Shown here in pieces: positions 9,691 to 19,496 of a stretch of 41,922 nucleotides of DNA (within the stretch, counting starts at the first letter, position 1; each line of letters opens with the position of its first letter). Made by a program: the position numbers and the translations under genes. Source of the DNA: an uncultured Colwellia sp. (GTDB lineage Bacteria; Pseudomonadota; Gammaproteobacteria; Enterobacterales; Alteromonadaceae); contig CAJXUN010000039.1 in the NCBI GenBank assembly GCA_913061475.1, positions 1-41,922 on the forward strand, written 5' to 3'. The notes under the pieces were generated by a model, which saw nothing but the letters and a program-made list of their open reading frames with translations, was not told the DNA's origin and made no database searches.

Positions 9691-11277
9691 ATGCTAAACA
9701 ATCTTTTTAAGCGAATTCAACGCAATATCAGCAATAAAGATAATGCGCTTAGCTTCTTCTTAGGGCTAGCATTAGTTCTCTGCTATGCACCTTTTTCTTA
9801 CTACTGGTTGTTGGCTGTAATATTACCGACTTGGTTGTATTCGTTGCAGGGCAAGTCAACCAAAGATGCCACTAAGCAAGGTTTTATTTTTGCCTTGGGT
9901 TGGTTTTCTGCTGGCATCAGTTGGGTACATGTCAGTATCGACCAATTTGGCGGCCTACCACTGGTAATATCAATATTGTTAATGCTATTACTGTGCCTAT
10001 ATTTAGCCTTGTTTCTTGCGCTCGCGTGTAATTTGGCGGCTCGTTTTTCTCATCAACAGCAGTTAAATCTATGGCTTTTATTACCTTTTTGGTTGTTGGC
10101 TGAGTTTTTACGCGGCGTATTCCTAACAGGTTTCCCATGGCTAACCTTAGGTTATAGTCAAATCGACGGGCCTTTAGCTGCCTTTGCACCTATTATTGGC
10201 GAAAAAGGCCTTAGCGCTCTCGTCCTGATCATCAGCATCGCCGTGGTTTATCTTATTAAACGGCGTAAAACCTTTCTTAACATTGCCTTACTCATCACAA
10301 TTAGCATCACGAGTGCAGCCTTACAGAATACAACTTGGATTTCCCCAACCGGTAAATCAATTCAAACGGTATTGGTTCAAGGCAATATAAAGCAAGCAAT
10401 GAAATGGGCGCCTGAGTTAACTTGGCCAAGCATGCTAAAGTACTTAGACCTGACTCGACAACATTATCCTGCTGATATTGTTATTTGGCCAGAATCAGCT
10501 ATTACTGCAGTAGAGCCAAGTACACAAGCACAAGATTTTTTGCAACTAGCACAAAGCTCAGCCTTGTTAAACAATAGCGCCATCGTTTCCGGAATTATTG
10601 ATTACAACATTAATACCAAAAACTATTACAATAATTTAGTAGTACTGGGTAAACACAGCGTTGATGATGAGCAAGGTAGCTATCACTACAACAATAAAAA
10701 CCGCTACGCAAAACATCACTTACTGCCGATAGGTGAATTTGTGCCGTTTGCAGACTGGTTAAGGCCCATTGCCCCTATTTTTAATTTACCGATGTCAGCT
10801 TTTAGTCGTGGTGAATATGTGCAAAAAAACCTGATCGCTAATGGCTATCATTTATTACCTTTGATCTGCTTTGAAGTGGCTTTTGCTGAACAGCTTAGTG
10901 CTAATTTCTCCAATAAAACCGATTTGTTATTAACCGTAAGTAACGACGCATGGTTTGGTGATTCACATGGACCACATCAGCATTTGGACATTGTCAGAAT
11001 GCGCGCGCTTGAGTTTGGTCGACCTTTTCTACGGGCAACCAATAACGGCATAACAGCGGCAGTTAATCATCACGGTGAGATCATAAAGCAAATACCACAA
11101 TTTGAAGAAGCCGTGCTCAGCGTTAGTGTGCAACTCGTTACTGGATTAACACCTTATGCTCGCTACACGCGTATTATCGACTTTAGCATTCCTTTATTAT
11201 TATTAGCCTTCGCGCTAATGAGGCAATTGTTTTATAGAAAGCATGAAACTAGCAAGAATAACACTCCCATTACATAA
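9691..11277 (+). CDS. lnt: Lnt, apolipoprotein N-acyltransferase
   Basis: A 528-residue inner-membrane enzyme that transfers an acyl chain from phospholipid to the N-terminal cysteine of lipoproteins, needed for their sorting by Lol. Several TM helices occupy residues 20-210 and a C-terminal helix lies near 500. Between them is the periplasmic nitrilase-like domain. The catalytic triad is visible: Glu268 (VIWPESAI), Lys341 (YAKHHLLPIGEF) and Cys393 (LLPLICFEVAF). It is the last gene of the miaB-to-lnt run. Confidence 0.96.
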   Translation: MLNNLFKRIQRNISNKDNALSFFLGLALVLCYAPFSYYWLLAVILPTWLYSLQGKSTKDATKQGFIFALGWFSAGISWVHVSIDQFGGLPLVISILLMLLLCLYLALFLALACNLAARFSHQQQLNLWLLLPFWLLAEFLRGVFLTGFPWLTLGYSQIDGPLAAFAPIIGEKGLSALVLIISIAVVYLIKRRKTFLNIALLITISITSAALQNTTWISPTGKSIQTVLVQGNIKQAMKWAPELTWPSMLKYLDLTRQHYPADIVIWPESAITAVEPSTQAQDFLQLAQSSALLNNSAIVSGIIDYNINTKNYYNNLVVLGKHSVDDEQGSYHYNNKNRYAKHHLLPIGEFVPFADWLRPIAPIFNLPMSAFSRGEYVQKNLIANGYHLLPLICFEVAFAEQLSANFSNKTDLLLTVSNDAWFGDSHGPHQHLDIVRMRALEFGRPFLRATNNGITAAVNHHGEIIKQIPQFEEAVLSVSVQLVTGLTPYARYTRIIDFSIPLLLLAFALMRQLFYRKHETSKNNTPIT

Positions 11278-11442
11278 CATTTTCTCTCATTATCTTTGCT
11301 CGCTTTTTATCACAACTTGCACCCGTAAAATTTATATTCACTACTTTTAAACCTTTTTCATTCTCCCAGCGACTTAGTTTATATCAGTGCACTTTAGCAA
11401 AAGGTTTTGCGACGCGCTGATTTGACATTCGGGGGAAAAGTC

Positions 11443-12720
11443 ATGTCGATTAAAGACACCAGTGCACAAGACAGTAAAGTACTAACAAAAACATCATCAA
11501 AAGCTCGCTGGGTAACCATCACATTAGTGATAATCATAGCGGCTTGCGTTATCTGGCAAGTAGCTCCTTCAGCATCTCGTTGGAGTAAGGCAGAGCAATC
11601 CATCGCATTAGATAGGGTTCGCCTTGCAACAATTTCACTAGGTGACTTCACTCGAGACATTTCGGTATTAGGCCGAGTCGTCGCCGCAGTAAGTCCAACG
11701 GTTTATAGTCCTGCCGATGGCACAATCACCTTAATGATCGAAGCAGGCCATGAAGTAAAACAAGGACAGATCATCGCAAAACTTGAAAGCCCAGAGCTTA
11801 ATAGTCGCTTGTTTCAGCAGCAAGCAACACTAGAAGGTTTGCAATCAAGTTTTGACCGTCAAAAAATTCAAGCAAAAAAACAAAGCTTGATTGATCAAAA
11901 GGCGGTCGATTTAGCCAACGTAAAATTGATCACCGCTAACAGAGAAAAACGTCGCGCTGATTTAGGTTATGAAAAAAGTGCCATTAGCCAAATTGACTTT
12001 GAAAAAGCACAAGACGAGCTAGAACAAGCAAACCTGCAACATAAGCATGCGGTGCAAGATGCGGCCTTGAATACCGAAAGTTTGGACTTTGATAGTCAAT
12101 CATTACTGTTAGATATCAGACGCCAAACCTTATTGGTGAAAGAGTTACAACGCCAGGTTGATGGCTTGAATATCGCTTCACCAGTCAAAGGTATTGTCGG
12201 CAATTTAAGTGCTGATAACAAAACTTTTTTAACTAAAAACCAAGCCATTTTAACCATTGTCGATTTATCGCAGTTTGAAGTTGAAATTGAAATACCCGAA
12301 AGTTACGCAGACGATCTAGCGATTGGTATGGACGTAAACATTCAATTTGAACAGCAGCCCTTTCGTGCTCGTTTGGTCACAATTTCCCCCGAAATACTGA
12401 ATAATCAGGTGACTGGGCGAGTGCGTTTCACTAACGATATTCCAAAAAAACTACGTCAAAATCAACGTTTAAATACCCAGATTATCCTTGAGCACAAAGA
12501 AAACGTCTTACAAGTTCAACGTGGGCAATTCCTTGAAAGTAGTGGCGGTCGATTTGCTTATAAAGTGCTAAACGGCTTAGCGGAAAAAACCGCGATTACC
12601 ACAGGTGCGCGTAGCTTAAGCCATATTGAGATATTACAAGGGCTAAAAGCAGGCGACCAAATTATTATTTCAGGTACCGACACCTTTAACGCCGCAGAGC
12701 AAGTCTTGCTTAGTGAATAG
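11443..12720 (+). CDS. Periplasmic adaptor (HlyD/MacA-like) of an ABC exporter
   Basis: About 425 residues from ATG 11443, chosen because GGGGG at 11431-11435 sits seven bases upstream; the frame is open back to a TTG at 11407, which lacks such a site. A short cytoplasmic tail is followed by one TM helix (WVTITLVIIIAACVIWQVA). A lipoyl/biotinyl-like half motif (GTITLMIEAGHEVKQGQIIAKLESPEL) comes next. A long coiled-coil hairpin lies at about 125-230. After it come the second lipoyl half (ASPVKGIVGNLSADN) and beta-barrel regions. This is the layout of membrane-fusion proteins that link an inner-membrane transporter to an outer-membrane channel. It heads an operon with an ATPase and two permeases; no TolC-like gene is in the window. 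Confidence 0.87.
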   Translation: MSIKDTSAQDSKVLTKTSSKARWVTITLVIIIAACVIWQVAPSASRWSKAEQSIALDRVRLATISLGDFTRDISVLGRVVAAVSPTVYSPADGTITLMIEAGHEVKQGQIIAKLESPELNSRLFQQQATLEGLQSSFDRQKIQAKKQSLIDQKAVDLANVKLITANREKRRADLGYEKSAISQIDFEKAQDELEQANLQHKHAVQDAALNTESLDFDSQSLLLDIRRQTLLVKELQRQVDGLNIASPVKGIVGNLSADNKTFLTKNQAILTIVDLSQFEVEIEIPESYADDLAIGMDVNIQFEQQPFRARLVTISPEILNNQVTGRVRFTNDIPKKLRQNQRLNTQIILEHKENVLQVQRGQFLESSGGRFAYKVLNGLAEKTAITTGARSLSHIEILQGLKAGDQIIISGTDTFNAAEQVLLSE

Positions 12721-12819
12721 TTGACTAATACGAAATACAAAATTAAAGCAGCTTCATTTGCACAATGAAAGCATAACAGCAGAACAAAAAACTGTTCGTA
12801 ATATACAAGGGAATTCAAC

Positions 12820-13521
12820 ATGCTAGTAATGAAAAACATCAATAAAATATTTCAAACTGCAGATATTCAAACTCATGCGCTACGTGACTTTTGCTTACAG
12901 GTAAATGAAGGAGATTTTGTTAGTGTTACCGGCCCATCAGGCTCAGGAAAAACCACTTTTTTGAACATTGCTGGGCTACTTGAAACCTATAGTAATGGTG
13001 AGTTTTTATTGGATGGTGAAGACGTTGGTAAATTGAATGACAATGGCCGCTCACGCATGCGAAATCAAAAAATTGGTTTTATCTTTCAAGGCTTTAATTT
13101 AATTCCTGATCTCAATCTCTACGACAATGTTGACGTACCACTGCGCTACCGTGGTTTTAATGGCAAAGAACGTAAACGTCGAATAGAAGAGAATCTCGAG
13201 CGGGTTGGGCTTGCATCTCGTATGAAACATTTACCTAGCCAACTTTCTGGCGGACAACAGCAGCGCGTTGCCATTGCGCGGGCGCTAGCTACCGACCCAA
13301 GATTTCTTTTAGCTGATGAACCAACCGGCAATTTAGATTCTGAAATGGCGCAAAGTGTCATGAGCTTGCTAGAAGATATTAATCAGCAAGGTACCACCAT
13401 TATTATGGTAACTCATGACGCACAATTAGCGCAGCGAGCTAAACGTACCATACAGGTCAAAGATGGCAGAGTCAGTGAGCTAGCTATCGTTACACCACAC
13501 CTTAATCAAGCGATTGCTTAA
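12820..13521 (+). CDS. ABC transporter ATPase, MacB/LolD type
   Basis: A 233-residue stand-alone nucleotide-binding protein. Walker A GPSGSGKT is at 38-45, the Q-loop [13 protein letters not shown] near 88-99, the signature LSGGQQQR at 142-149, Walker B FLLADEP at 162-168, and the H-loop MVTHD near 191. It belongs to the group that powers mechanotransmission exporters with FtsX-type permeases (MacB, LolCDE, YtrE). AAGGGAATT precedes the ATG. It is the second gene of the exporter operon, 99 bases after the adaptor gene and 39 bases before the first permease gene. Confidence 0.93.
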   Translation: MLVMKNINKIFQTADIQTHALRDFCLQVNEGDFVSVTGPSGSGKTTFLNIAGLLETYSNGEFLLDGEDVGKLNDNGRSRMRNQKIGFIFQGFNLIPDLNLYDNVDVPLRYRGFNGKERKRRIEENLERVGLASRMKHLPSQLSGGQQQRVAIARALATDPRFLLADEPTGNLDSEMAQSVMSLLEDINQQGTTIIMVTHDAQLAQRAKRTIQVKDGRVSELAIVTPHLNQAIA

Positions 13522-13560
13522 GGTATTCAAGCGTCAACACCTGCAAAACAAGGAAACACT

Positions 13561-14871
13561 ATGTTTAGTTATTATTTACGACTGGCTTGGATAAGCATTC
13601 TAAGGCATTGGGGCTTGAGCCTATTAATGGTCTGTGCTATCGGCCTGGGTATTGGCGCCGCCATGACCACCGTTACCGTGAACTATTTGATGTCAGCGGA
13701 CCCTATTCCCGAAAAAAGTCAGCAATTATACTATGTTCAACTCGACAGCTGGGATGTTAACGATCCATTTGATGACGGTTTAAATCCGCCCGATCAGCTA
13801 ACATTTACCGATTCAAGCAACTTAATGCGGGCTAAAAAAGCCTTTAGACAAAACGTTCAAGCACAAGCTTTTGGCGTAATTGAACCTAATGATCCCGAAA
13901 TGCTGCCACTAATTGTTAATGGCAGAGCCAATTCAGCCGATTTTTTTCCTATGTTCAACGTGCCTTTTATCTACGGCAGTGGTTGGTCAAATGAAAGCGA
14001 TGAAAGCAAAGAGTTTGTTGTCGTCCTCAGTAAAGAAACCAATGACAAGCTTTTTGGCGGCGAAAACTCGGTAGGTAAAGCAATTAAACTTGAAGGTAAT
14101 ATGTTCCGTGTAGTCGGCGTTATTGACACCTGGCAACCTAAACCTCGATTCTACGATATTAGCACCGGCGCATTTAACGACTCTGAAGATATTTTTGTGC
14201 CCTTTCATTTAATTGCTGACGAAAAAATATCTCGTTCAGGCAATACCAATTGTTGGAAACCCAGCGGTGATGGCTTTAAAGCCTTTTTAGCGTCTGAATG
14301 TATTTGGACGCAGTTTTGGGTGGAATTAAAAACCGAACAAGATAAAGCCGATTATCAACAGTTTCTCAATGCCTATGTGCAGGAGCAAAAGCAGTTCGGC
14401 CGTTTCCAACGCCCACTTGATAACCGCTTAAGTAATGTTATGCAATGGTTAGAGTCTCAAGAAGTGGTTGCTGATGACGCGCAAATGATGATGGCGATGT
14501 CATTTATGTTTCTTATTGTTTGCTTACTCAATACGGTTGGTTTATTACTGGCCAAATTTTTAGGTAAAGCCCCTGAAATTGGTTTAAGACAAGCCCTAGG
14601 TGCGAGTAAAAGCACCTTATTTAGCCAGTACATTATTGAGTCGGCATGCATAGGCATATTAGGTGGCGTGCTGGGTTTAATACTCGCTTACCTTGGTTTA
14701 AAAGGCGTTGAAGGTCTTTATGGTGATTACATGAAAGGCTTAGCAAGTTTAGACGCTAACATGGCGATATTCGCCGTACTACTAGCGCTTATTTCAACCA
14801 TACTCGCTGGCTTATACCCGACGTGGCGCGCTTGTAATATTCAGCCCGCTCAACAACTTAAAAACCAATAA
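13561..14871 (+). CDS. ABC exporter permease 1 (MacB_PCD plus FtsX domains)
   Basis: A 436-residue permease with one N-terminal TM helix (about 17-40). A large periplasmic MacB_PCD-type domain follows. Three C-terminal TM helices of the FtsX fold (about 315-335, 365-390, 400-422) contain the family stretch EIGLRQALGASKSTLFSQYIIE. The periplasmic domain has a pair of Cys (TNCWKPSG and ASECIWTQ) that could form a disulfide. AAGGAAAC stands just before the ATG. It pairs with the next gene as a heterodimer, unlike MacB, which is a fused homodimer. Confidence 0.87.
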   Translation: MFSYYLRLAWISILRHWGLSLLMVCAIGLGIGAAMTTVTVNYLMSADPIPEKSQQLYYVQLDSWDVNDPFDDGLNPPDQLTFTDSSNLMRAKKAFRQNVQAQAFGVIEPNDPEMLPLIVNGRANSADFFPMFNVPFIYGSGWSNESDESKEFVVVLSKETNDKLFGGENSVGKAIKLEGNMFRVVGVIDTWQPKPRFYDISTGAFNDSEDIFVPFHLIADEKISRSGNTNCWKPSGDGFKAFLASECIWTQFWVELKTEQDKADYQQFLNAYVQEQKQFGRFQRPLDNRLSNVMQWLESQEVVADDAQMMMAMSFMFLIVCLLNTVGLLLAKFLGKAPEIGLRQALGASKSTLFSQYIIESACIGILGGVLGLILAYLGLKGVEGLYGDYMKGLASLDANMAIFAVLLALISTILAGLYPTWRACNIQPAQQLKNQ

Positions 14872-14898
14872 GCCCAGCAGATAAAGTAGGAAATACTT

Positions 14899-16113
14899 AT
14901 GTTAGAAACAGGATTGATACTGCGTGCATTGGCGCGTAATAAAGTAGGGGCTTTGCTGATAGCGCTGCAAATAGCCTTAACCATGACCATTATGGTCAAC
15001 GCTATTTTTATGATCCAAGATCGCCAGCAACAGATGCAAAGAGACAGTGGCTTAGATGAAGCAAATACTTTTTATTTAACCAATACAGTTTTTGCTCAAG
15101 ACTATAATATACAAGCGCACTTACAAACCGACCTTCATACCATTCGTAACACACCGGGCGTTATTGATGCGGTTCAAATTAATGCCATACCATTAAGCAG
15201 CAGTGGCTGGTCAATGGCTTTACAACACGAATCAGGGGAAGATAAAGATGCAATTGGCTCTGCCATTTACATGGTGGATGAACATGCGATTAACAGTATG
15301 GGATTAGAGTTAATCGCGGGCTCTAACTTTAGCCAGGCCGATATTGAATTACGTAAAGATGGACAATCAACTTGGCCGGCAAAAACTATTATTACCAAGG
15401 CTTTCGCTGAAAACTTGTATCCTGATGACTGGCAATCTGCGATTGGTAAAACGGTCTATATTTCACAAACTCAACCCATGCAAATTATTGGCGTGATAAA
15501 AGCATTACAAGCACCGTGGAATGGTTGGGATGGTGTTGAACGCAGTATGCTAGTGCCTTTCCAACGAGAATCTAAAGGCAGTTATTACTTTATTCGCACA
15601 GAGGCGGGTCGTCGTGATGAGTTAATGCCTATTATTGAAAAAGTTTTAGCAGAAAGTGATAAACAGCGCATCATTCGTCGTGTAACCACGGTTGAAGATA
15701 CTAGACTGCGCAGCTACCGACAACATAACGCCACTAACAAAATTTTATCCACTGTGATAATAACATTAACCCTGATCACTGGCTTTGGCATCGTTGGCTT
15801 GGCTATTTTCAGTATTAATCGTCGTACCAAGCAAATTGGCACACGGCGCGCACTTGGCGCAACGAAAGGGCAAATTATGCGTTATTTTATGATGGAGAAT
15901 TTTATTATTTCAGCCTTTGGTAATATGATTGGCTGCCTAGGCGCTGTCGCACTTAATATGTGGCTAGTGCATACCTTTAGCTTATCGCCTATCAGTTTTG
16001 AGCTAATAGCGTTTGGTGTTGTTACCCTCTTTATTGTCGGGCAATTGGCGGTTCTTTATCCGGCTAGAAAAGCCGCGATGATAGCACCAGCAACAGCAAC
16101 TCGTACCATGTAA
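14899..16113 (+). CDS. ABC exporter permease 2 (MacB_PCD plus FtsX domains)
   Basis: A 404-residue permease with the same layout as its neighbour: an N-terminal TM helix (ALLIALQIALTMTIMVNAIF), a periplasmic domain, and three C-terminal TM helices. The FtsX signature is RRTKQIGTRRALGATKGQIMRYFMME (split by family convention around RRALGATKG). The two permeases differ widely in their periplasmic domains, so the complex is probably asymmetric. It is the last gene of the operon; a clear terminator follows at 16297. The transported compound cannot be deduced, though relatives export peptides, lipopeptides or lipoproteins. Confidence 0.87.
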   Translation: MLETGLILRALARNKVGALLIALQIALTMTIMVNAIFMIQDRQQQMQRDSGLDEANTFYLTNTVFAQDYNIQAHLQTDLHTIRNTPGVIDAVQINAIPLSSSGWSMALQHESGEDKDAIGSAIYMVDEHAINSMGLELIAGSNFSQADIELRKDGQSTWPAKTIITKAFAENLYPDDWQSAIGKTVYISQTQPMQIIGVIKALQAPWNGWDGVERSMLVPFQRESKGSYYFIRTEAGRRDELMPIIEKVLAESDKQRIIRRVTTVEDTRLRSYRQHNATNKILSTVIITLTLITGFGIVGLAIFSINRRTKQIGTRRALGATKGQIMRYFMMENFIISAFGNMIGCLGAVALNMWLVHTFSLSPISFELIAFGVVTLFIVGQLAVLYPARKAAMIAPATATRTM

Positions 16114-16296
16114 CCTGAGATCGGGATAAGCTAAGTCCGTCAATGCGACTATTTTCATAAAAGCTGACTAAAGTGATAGTAAACATTGCACTATATTAAC
16201 TTGTTCGCACATCCGCTATCCCAAACGCAGGTTATGTAGTTACCATCACTTTAAACTTTAAACTTGTAAACTGGGTTATCGTTATTACATTTAATT

Positions 16297-16321
16297 AAAG
16301 AGCCTTAAGGCTCTTTTCTTG
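16297..16321 (+). terminator. Rho-independent terminator of the ABC exporter operon
   Basis: AAAGAGCC (16297-16304), loop TTAA and GGCTCTTT (16309-16316) form a perfect hairpin followed by TCTTGTTT. It lies 184 bases after the second permease gene and ahead of the amidohydrolase gene. The preceding 180 bases hold no gene. Confidence 0.8.
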
Positions 16322-16404
16322 TTTCATATCGTTAACTTTTTGTTCTTTAAAATAGCAAGCATGATAATTTTTCATGCTAATATTGAAAAAAATAACAAGG
16401 AAGC

Positions 16405-18069
16405 ATGACGATGGGTTTATCAAAAACAGTCAAATTGGCATTACTTTTAGCAGCATTTAGCCCTGCACTGGTATTGGCAAAAAGCACGCTAATTACCAAT
16501 ATTGATGGCTATACCATAGCAAATAATGAGCTTACACGGTTCACCGCCATTGCATTCACCGATGATAAAATAGATAAACTTTATTTCGTCAACGATAAGC
16601 TGCCGACAACAAAAAGCATCACCATCATTGATGGCCAAGGAAAAACTTTAATTCCGGGTCTAATTGATGCCCATGGCCATATTTTAAACTACGGTTTAAG
16701 CTTATTACGAGCAGATTTAGTTAATAGCAGTTCTGAACAAGATGCTATCACTAAAACCTTAACATACGCCAAAGCCAATAGTGGCTTAACATGGATACAA
16801 GGCCGAGGTTGGAACCAAACGCAATGGCCGAGTAATGCGTTTCCCAGTACAAAAAGTCTAGATAAACACTTCCCAGATCAGCCAGTATGGCTTAAACGTG
16901 TCGATGGTCACGCGGGTTGGGCCAACTCAAAAGCCATGGCTTTAGCCGGTATTACAAAAGCAACAAAATCACCGGAAGGTGGCGATATTATTCGAGACAA
17001 AAATGGTATGCCAACTGGCGTTTTTATCGATAATGCCATGGCGCTGATTGACAACAGTATTGCGCCATTAACCATCAAACAGCAAAAAGCAGTGTTAGTA
17101 AAAGCAATGGACGCTTTAGCTAGCTTTGGCTTAACCAGTGTTCATGATGCTGGCATAGACACTGATAACATAGTGGCTTTTAAAGAACTAAGTCAAGAAA
17201 ATGCCATGAGCATTCGCGTCAATGCCATGCTATATCTACCTTCTGAGAAATGGCAACAAACGTTGGCGGATGGACAATATCAAAGCAAAGATGACATGTT
17301 CACTTTTAATAGTGTAAAAATTCAGGCCGATGGCGCACTCGGTAGCCGAGGCGCTGCGCTCATTGCTGATTATTCTGACCATCCTGGCCAACGCGGCTTA
17401 CTGCTTAATACACCTGATGAGTTTGATCATCTCGTACACACAGCGATGAGCAAAGGCTTTCAAGTCAATAGCCATGCGATTGGTGACCATGCTAATAAAC
17501 TCGTGCTTGATACTTATGAAAAGCATATTAAAGCAACAAAAACAAAAGCCTTACGTCATCGGGTCGAGCATGCTCAAGTGTTACGTCTCGATGATATCCC
17601 TCGATTTGCTGAACTCGATATCATTGCGTCTATGCAAGCAACTCACGCCACTAGCGATAAAAACATGGCGCAAGATAGACTTGGCGCGAGTAGAATCTTA
17701 GGCGCTTATGCGTGGAGAAAATTACTTAATGCCAACGCTGTTATTGCTGCAGGTTCTGACTTTCCGGTTGAATCGCCCAATCCTTTTTTTGGCTTACATG
17801 CGTCAATCACTCGTCAAGATCATAACAATAGTCCTCAAGGTGGATGGTTTGCTGATGAAAAAATGACGCCACTAGAAGCGTTTAGAAGCTTCACTTTAGA
17901 TGCTGCTTATTCCGGCCACCAAGAAAAAATAATAGGTAGTCTCGCCGAAGGTAAAAAAGCAGACTTTGTCTTACTTGAGCAAAACTTGTTTACCATACCT
18001 GAGCAGGATATTTGGAAAATTACCGTCAGTAAAACTTGGGTAAATGGCAAATTGGTCTATAAAAAATAA
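16405..18069 (+). CDS. Exported YtcJ-type metal-dependent amidohydrolase
   Basis: A 554-residue Amidohydro_3 family enzyme with a signal peptide (KLALLLAAFSPALVLA), so it should act in the periplasm. Metal-site and family motifs are in order: LIDAHGHIL near residue 88, VDGHAGWANSKAM, ADGALGSRGAAL, VNSHAIGDHANKL, RVEHAQVL, and AAGSDFPVESPNPFFGLH, then a C-terminal beta strand domain typical of composite-fold amidohydrolases. Substrates of this family are poorly defined. Two in-frame ATGs exist. AAGGA ends only three bases before 16405 but nine before 16411, so the second ATG may be the real start; both keep the signal peptide. The VanZ-like gene begins two bases after the stop. Confidence 0.88.
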   Translation: MTMGLSKTVKLALLLAAFSPALVLAKSTLITNIDGYTIANNELTRFTAIAFTDDKIDKLYFVNDKLPTTKSITIIDGQGKTLIPGLIDAHGHILNYGLSLLRADLVNSSSEQDAITKTLTYAKANSGLTWIQGRGWNQTQWPSNAFPSTKSLDKHFPDQPVWLKRVDGHAGWANSKAMALAGITKATKSPEGGDIIRDKNGMPTGVFIDNAMALIDNSIAPLTIKQQKAVLVKAMDALASFGLTSVHDAGIDTDNIVAFKELSQENAMSIRVNAMLYLPSEKWQQTLADGQYQSKDDMFTFNSVKIQADGALGSRGAALIADYSDHPGQRGLLLNTPDEFDHLVHTAMSKGFQVNSHAIGDHANKLVLDTYEKHIKATKTKALRHRVEHAQVLRLDDIPRFAELDIIASMQATHATSDKNMAQDRLGASRILGAYAWRKLLNANAVIAAGSDFPVESPNPFFGLHASITRQDHNNSPQGGWFADEKMTPLEAFRSFTLDAAYSGHQEKIIGSLAEGKKADFVLLEQNLFTIPEQDIWKITVSKTWVNGKLVYKK

Positions 18070-18071
18070 TC

Positions 18072-18449
18072 ATGATACTTTCAATAACAAACTTTATTAA
18101 ACGATTTTGGCAAGCTATAACGGTGATTATTTTATTATTAATCACCGTAGGTTCATTATCTCCGGCAGAACATCTGCCGGCAGCTCCCGGAAGCGACAAA
18201 ACACACCACTTTATTGCCTATTGCGCATTAATGCTACCCGCTGCGTTACGTCGCCCTAAATACTGGTTAGCATTTGCCTTGTTTTTTATCCTATGGAGCG
18301 GATTAATCGAATTAGTTCAGCCCTACGTTAATCGCTATGGTGAATGGTTAGATATGTTGGCAAATACTGGGGGGGTATTTATAGCGATAATAATAGCGCA
18401 AGGAATGCTTTGGTTAACGTTAAGACGCGAAGCTGACCAGCGACAATAA
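18072..18449 (+). CDS. VanZ-like small membrane protein
   Basis: A 125-residue integral membrane protein with about four hydrophobic segments. The VanZ-family pattern is visible: an early SLSPAEHLPAAPGSDKTHHFIAYC motif (pattern SL.P.......DK..HF.AY), then a central LFFILWSGLIELVQPYVNRYGEWLDMLANTGG region (E-x-x-Q...R.G...D...N..G). The second segment is a feature of bacterial VanZ homologues with unknown physiological role. It starts two bases after the amidohydrolase stop, so the pair forms an operon. A strong terminator follows at 18481. Confidence 0.82.
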   Translation: MILSITNFIKRFWQAITVIILLLITVGSLSPAEHLPAAPGSDKTHHFIAYCALMLPAALRRPKYWLAFALFFILWSGLIELVQPYVNRYGEWLDMLANTGGVFIAIIIAQGMLWLTLRREADQRQ

Positions 18450-18480
18450 ACTATTGTCATTAGTGCGAAACTTTGGTGCC

Positions 18481-18519
18481 CGTCATAAAAAAAAGCCCAT
18501 TTGGGCTTTTCTTATGACG
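18481..18519. terminator. Bidirectional terminator between vanZ-like and GGEEF genes
   Basis: AAAAGCCC (18491-18498), loop ATTT... and GGGCTTTT (18503-18510) form the core, with outer arms CGTCATAA and TTATGACG. A-rich and T-rich flanks give a U-tract on both strands, so it can end the plus-strand vanZ-like transcript and the minus-strand diguanylate cyclase transcript that converge here. Confidence 0.88.
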
Positions 18520-18534
18520 ATATTCGCTTCACCA

Positions 18535-19494
18535 TCATTTTTTATAAACCGTGACTTTATTACGGCCACTTTCTTTTGACTGATACAGGGCTTCGTCAAC
18601 ATGTTCGAGCCAATGTGAAACCGTACTAAAAGAAGGCTCAACTTCGGCAATACCCAAACTAATGGTATATTTAATTTCAATATCGTTATAAATAACCACA
18701 GACTCTTCTACGGCTGTGCGTAAACGCTCGGCAAAGGTAACGGCATCATCAAGATGAGTATCCGCTAACAGAACGACAAATTCTTCACCACCATAGCGCC
18801 CTGAAATATCGGTTTCTCGACCTTGCTCACGAATAAGTTTTGCTAAATGACGTATAACATCATCACCCACTAAATGACCGTAGCTATCGTTGATTTTCTT
18901 AAAGTTATCAATATCCAACATCACTAAACTGCTAGAATGTTGACTACGATTATAACGCTTAAATTCAGCTTCGATACAATGCTGCCAATGATTGCGATTA
19001 AACAATTTAGTTAAGCCATCGGTTTGGCTTAGAATAGCTAAATCGGCATTAACTTTTTCTAGCTGTTTTTTATGAGTGGCATTATCTGTAACATCATAAA
19101 CCAACAAACATAAATGAGACACTTCACCAGTAGTCGACATTAACGGAATAAATGTGGTGTTTTGGTACATAAAGTCAGCGGTACCGGTAATGGGACGATA
19201 ATTATTAAACTTAAACACATAAGGCCGCTGCTCCCAAATAGTAAAAGCTTTATTTTTTAATAGAAATACCGACTCTGCTTTGCGACGAAACCAGTCTTCA
19301 GGTATTTCATCAAAAAGGTCAAACAGCACCTTTCCTTTCGCTTCTCGTGGCAACAATCCACTATGATTTTCCATAAAACCATTCCAGATTTGCACACTGT
19401 AATCACGATCAAGCACCACTAAGCCAACATCAATGGTATGAAGCATTTCCATCAACCAATGTAATTCATTTAACTGTTCTGTTTGCACTGACAT
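18535..19494 (-). CDS. PAS-GGEEF diguanylate cyclase
   Basis: A 319-residue cytoplasmic enzyme predicted to make cyclic-di-GMP. An N-terminal PAS fold covers about 8-125 (GLVVLDRDYSVQIWNGFMENHSG, with later FIPLMSTTGEVSHLCLLVYDVTD). After a short helix, the GGDEF domain begins at LSQTDGLTKLFNRNHW. The active site is GGEEF, and the inhibitory I-site RETD lies exactly five residues before it, so product inhibition is expected. It has no membrane segment. The ATG is two bases after the stop of the REC-CheC gene, so the enzyme is made from the same message and is likely to act downstream of that regulator. Confidence 0.93.
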   Translation of the reverse strand: MSVQTEQLNELHWLMEMLHTIDVGLVVLDRDYSVQIWNGFMENHSGLLPREAKGKVLFDLFDEIPEDWFRRKAESVFLLKNKAFTIWEQRPYVFKFNNYRPITGTADFMYQNTTFIPLMSTTGEVSHLCLLVYDVTDNATHKKQLEKVNADLAILSQTDGLTKLFNRNHWQHCIEAEFKRYNRSQHSSSLVMLDIDNFKKINDSYGHLVGDDVIRHLAKLIREQGRETDISGRYGGEEFVVLLADTHLDDAVTFAERLRTAVEESVVIYNDIEIKYTISLGIAEVEPSFSTVSHWLEHVDEALYQSKESGRNKVTVYKK

Positions 19495-19496
19495 AA

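Noticed and set aside
11407-11442. TTG start for the adaptor protein
   Set aside because: No ribosome-binding site; ATG 11443 has GGGGG at proper distance.
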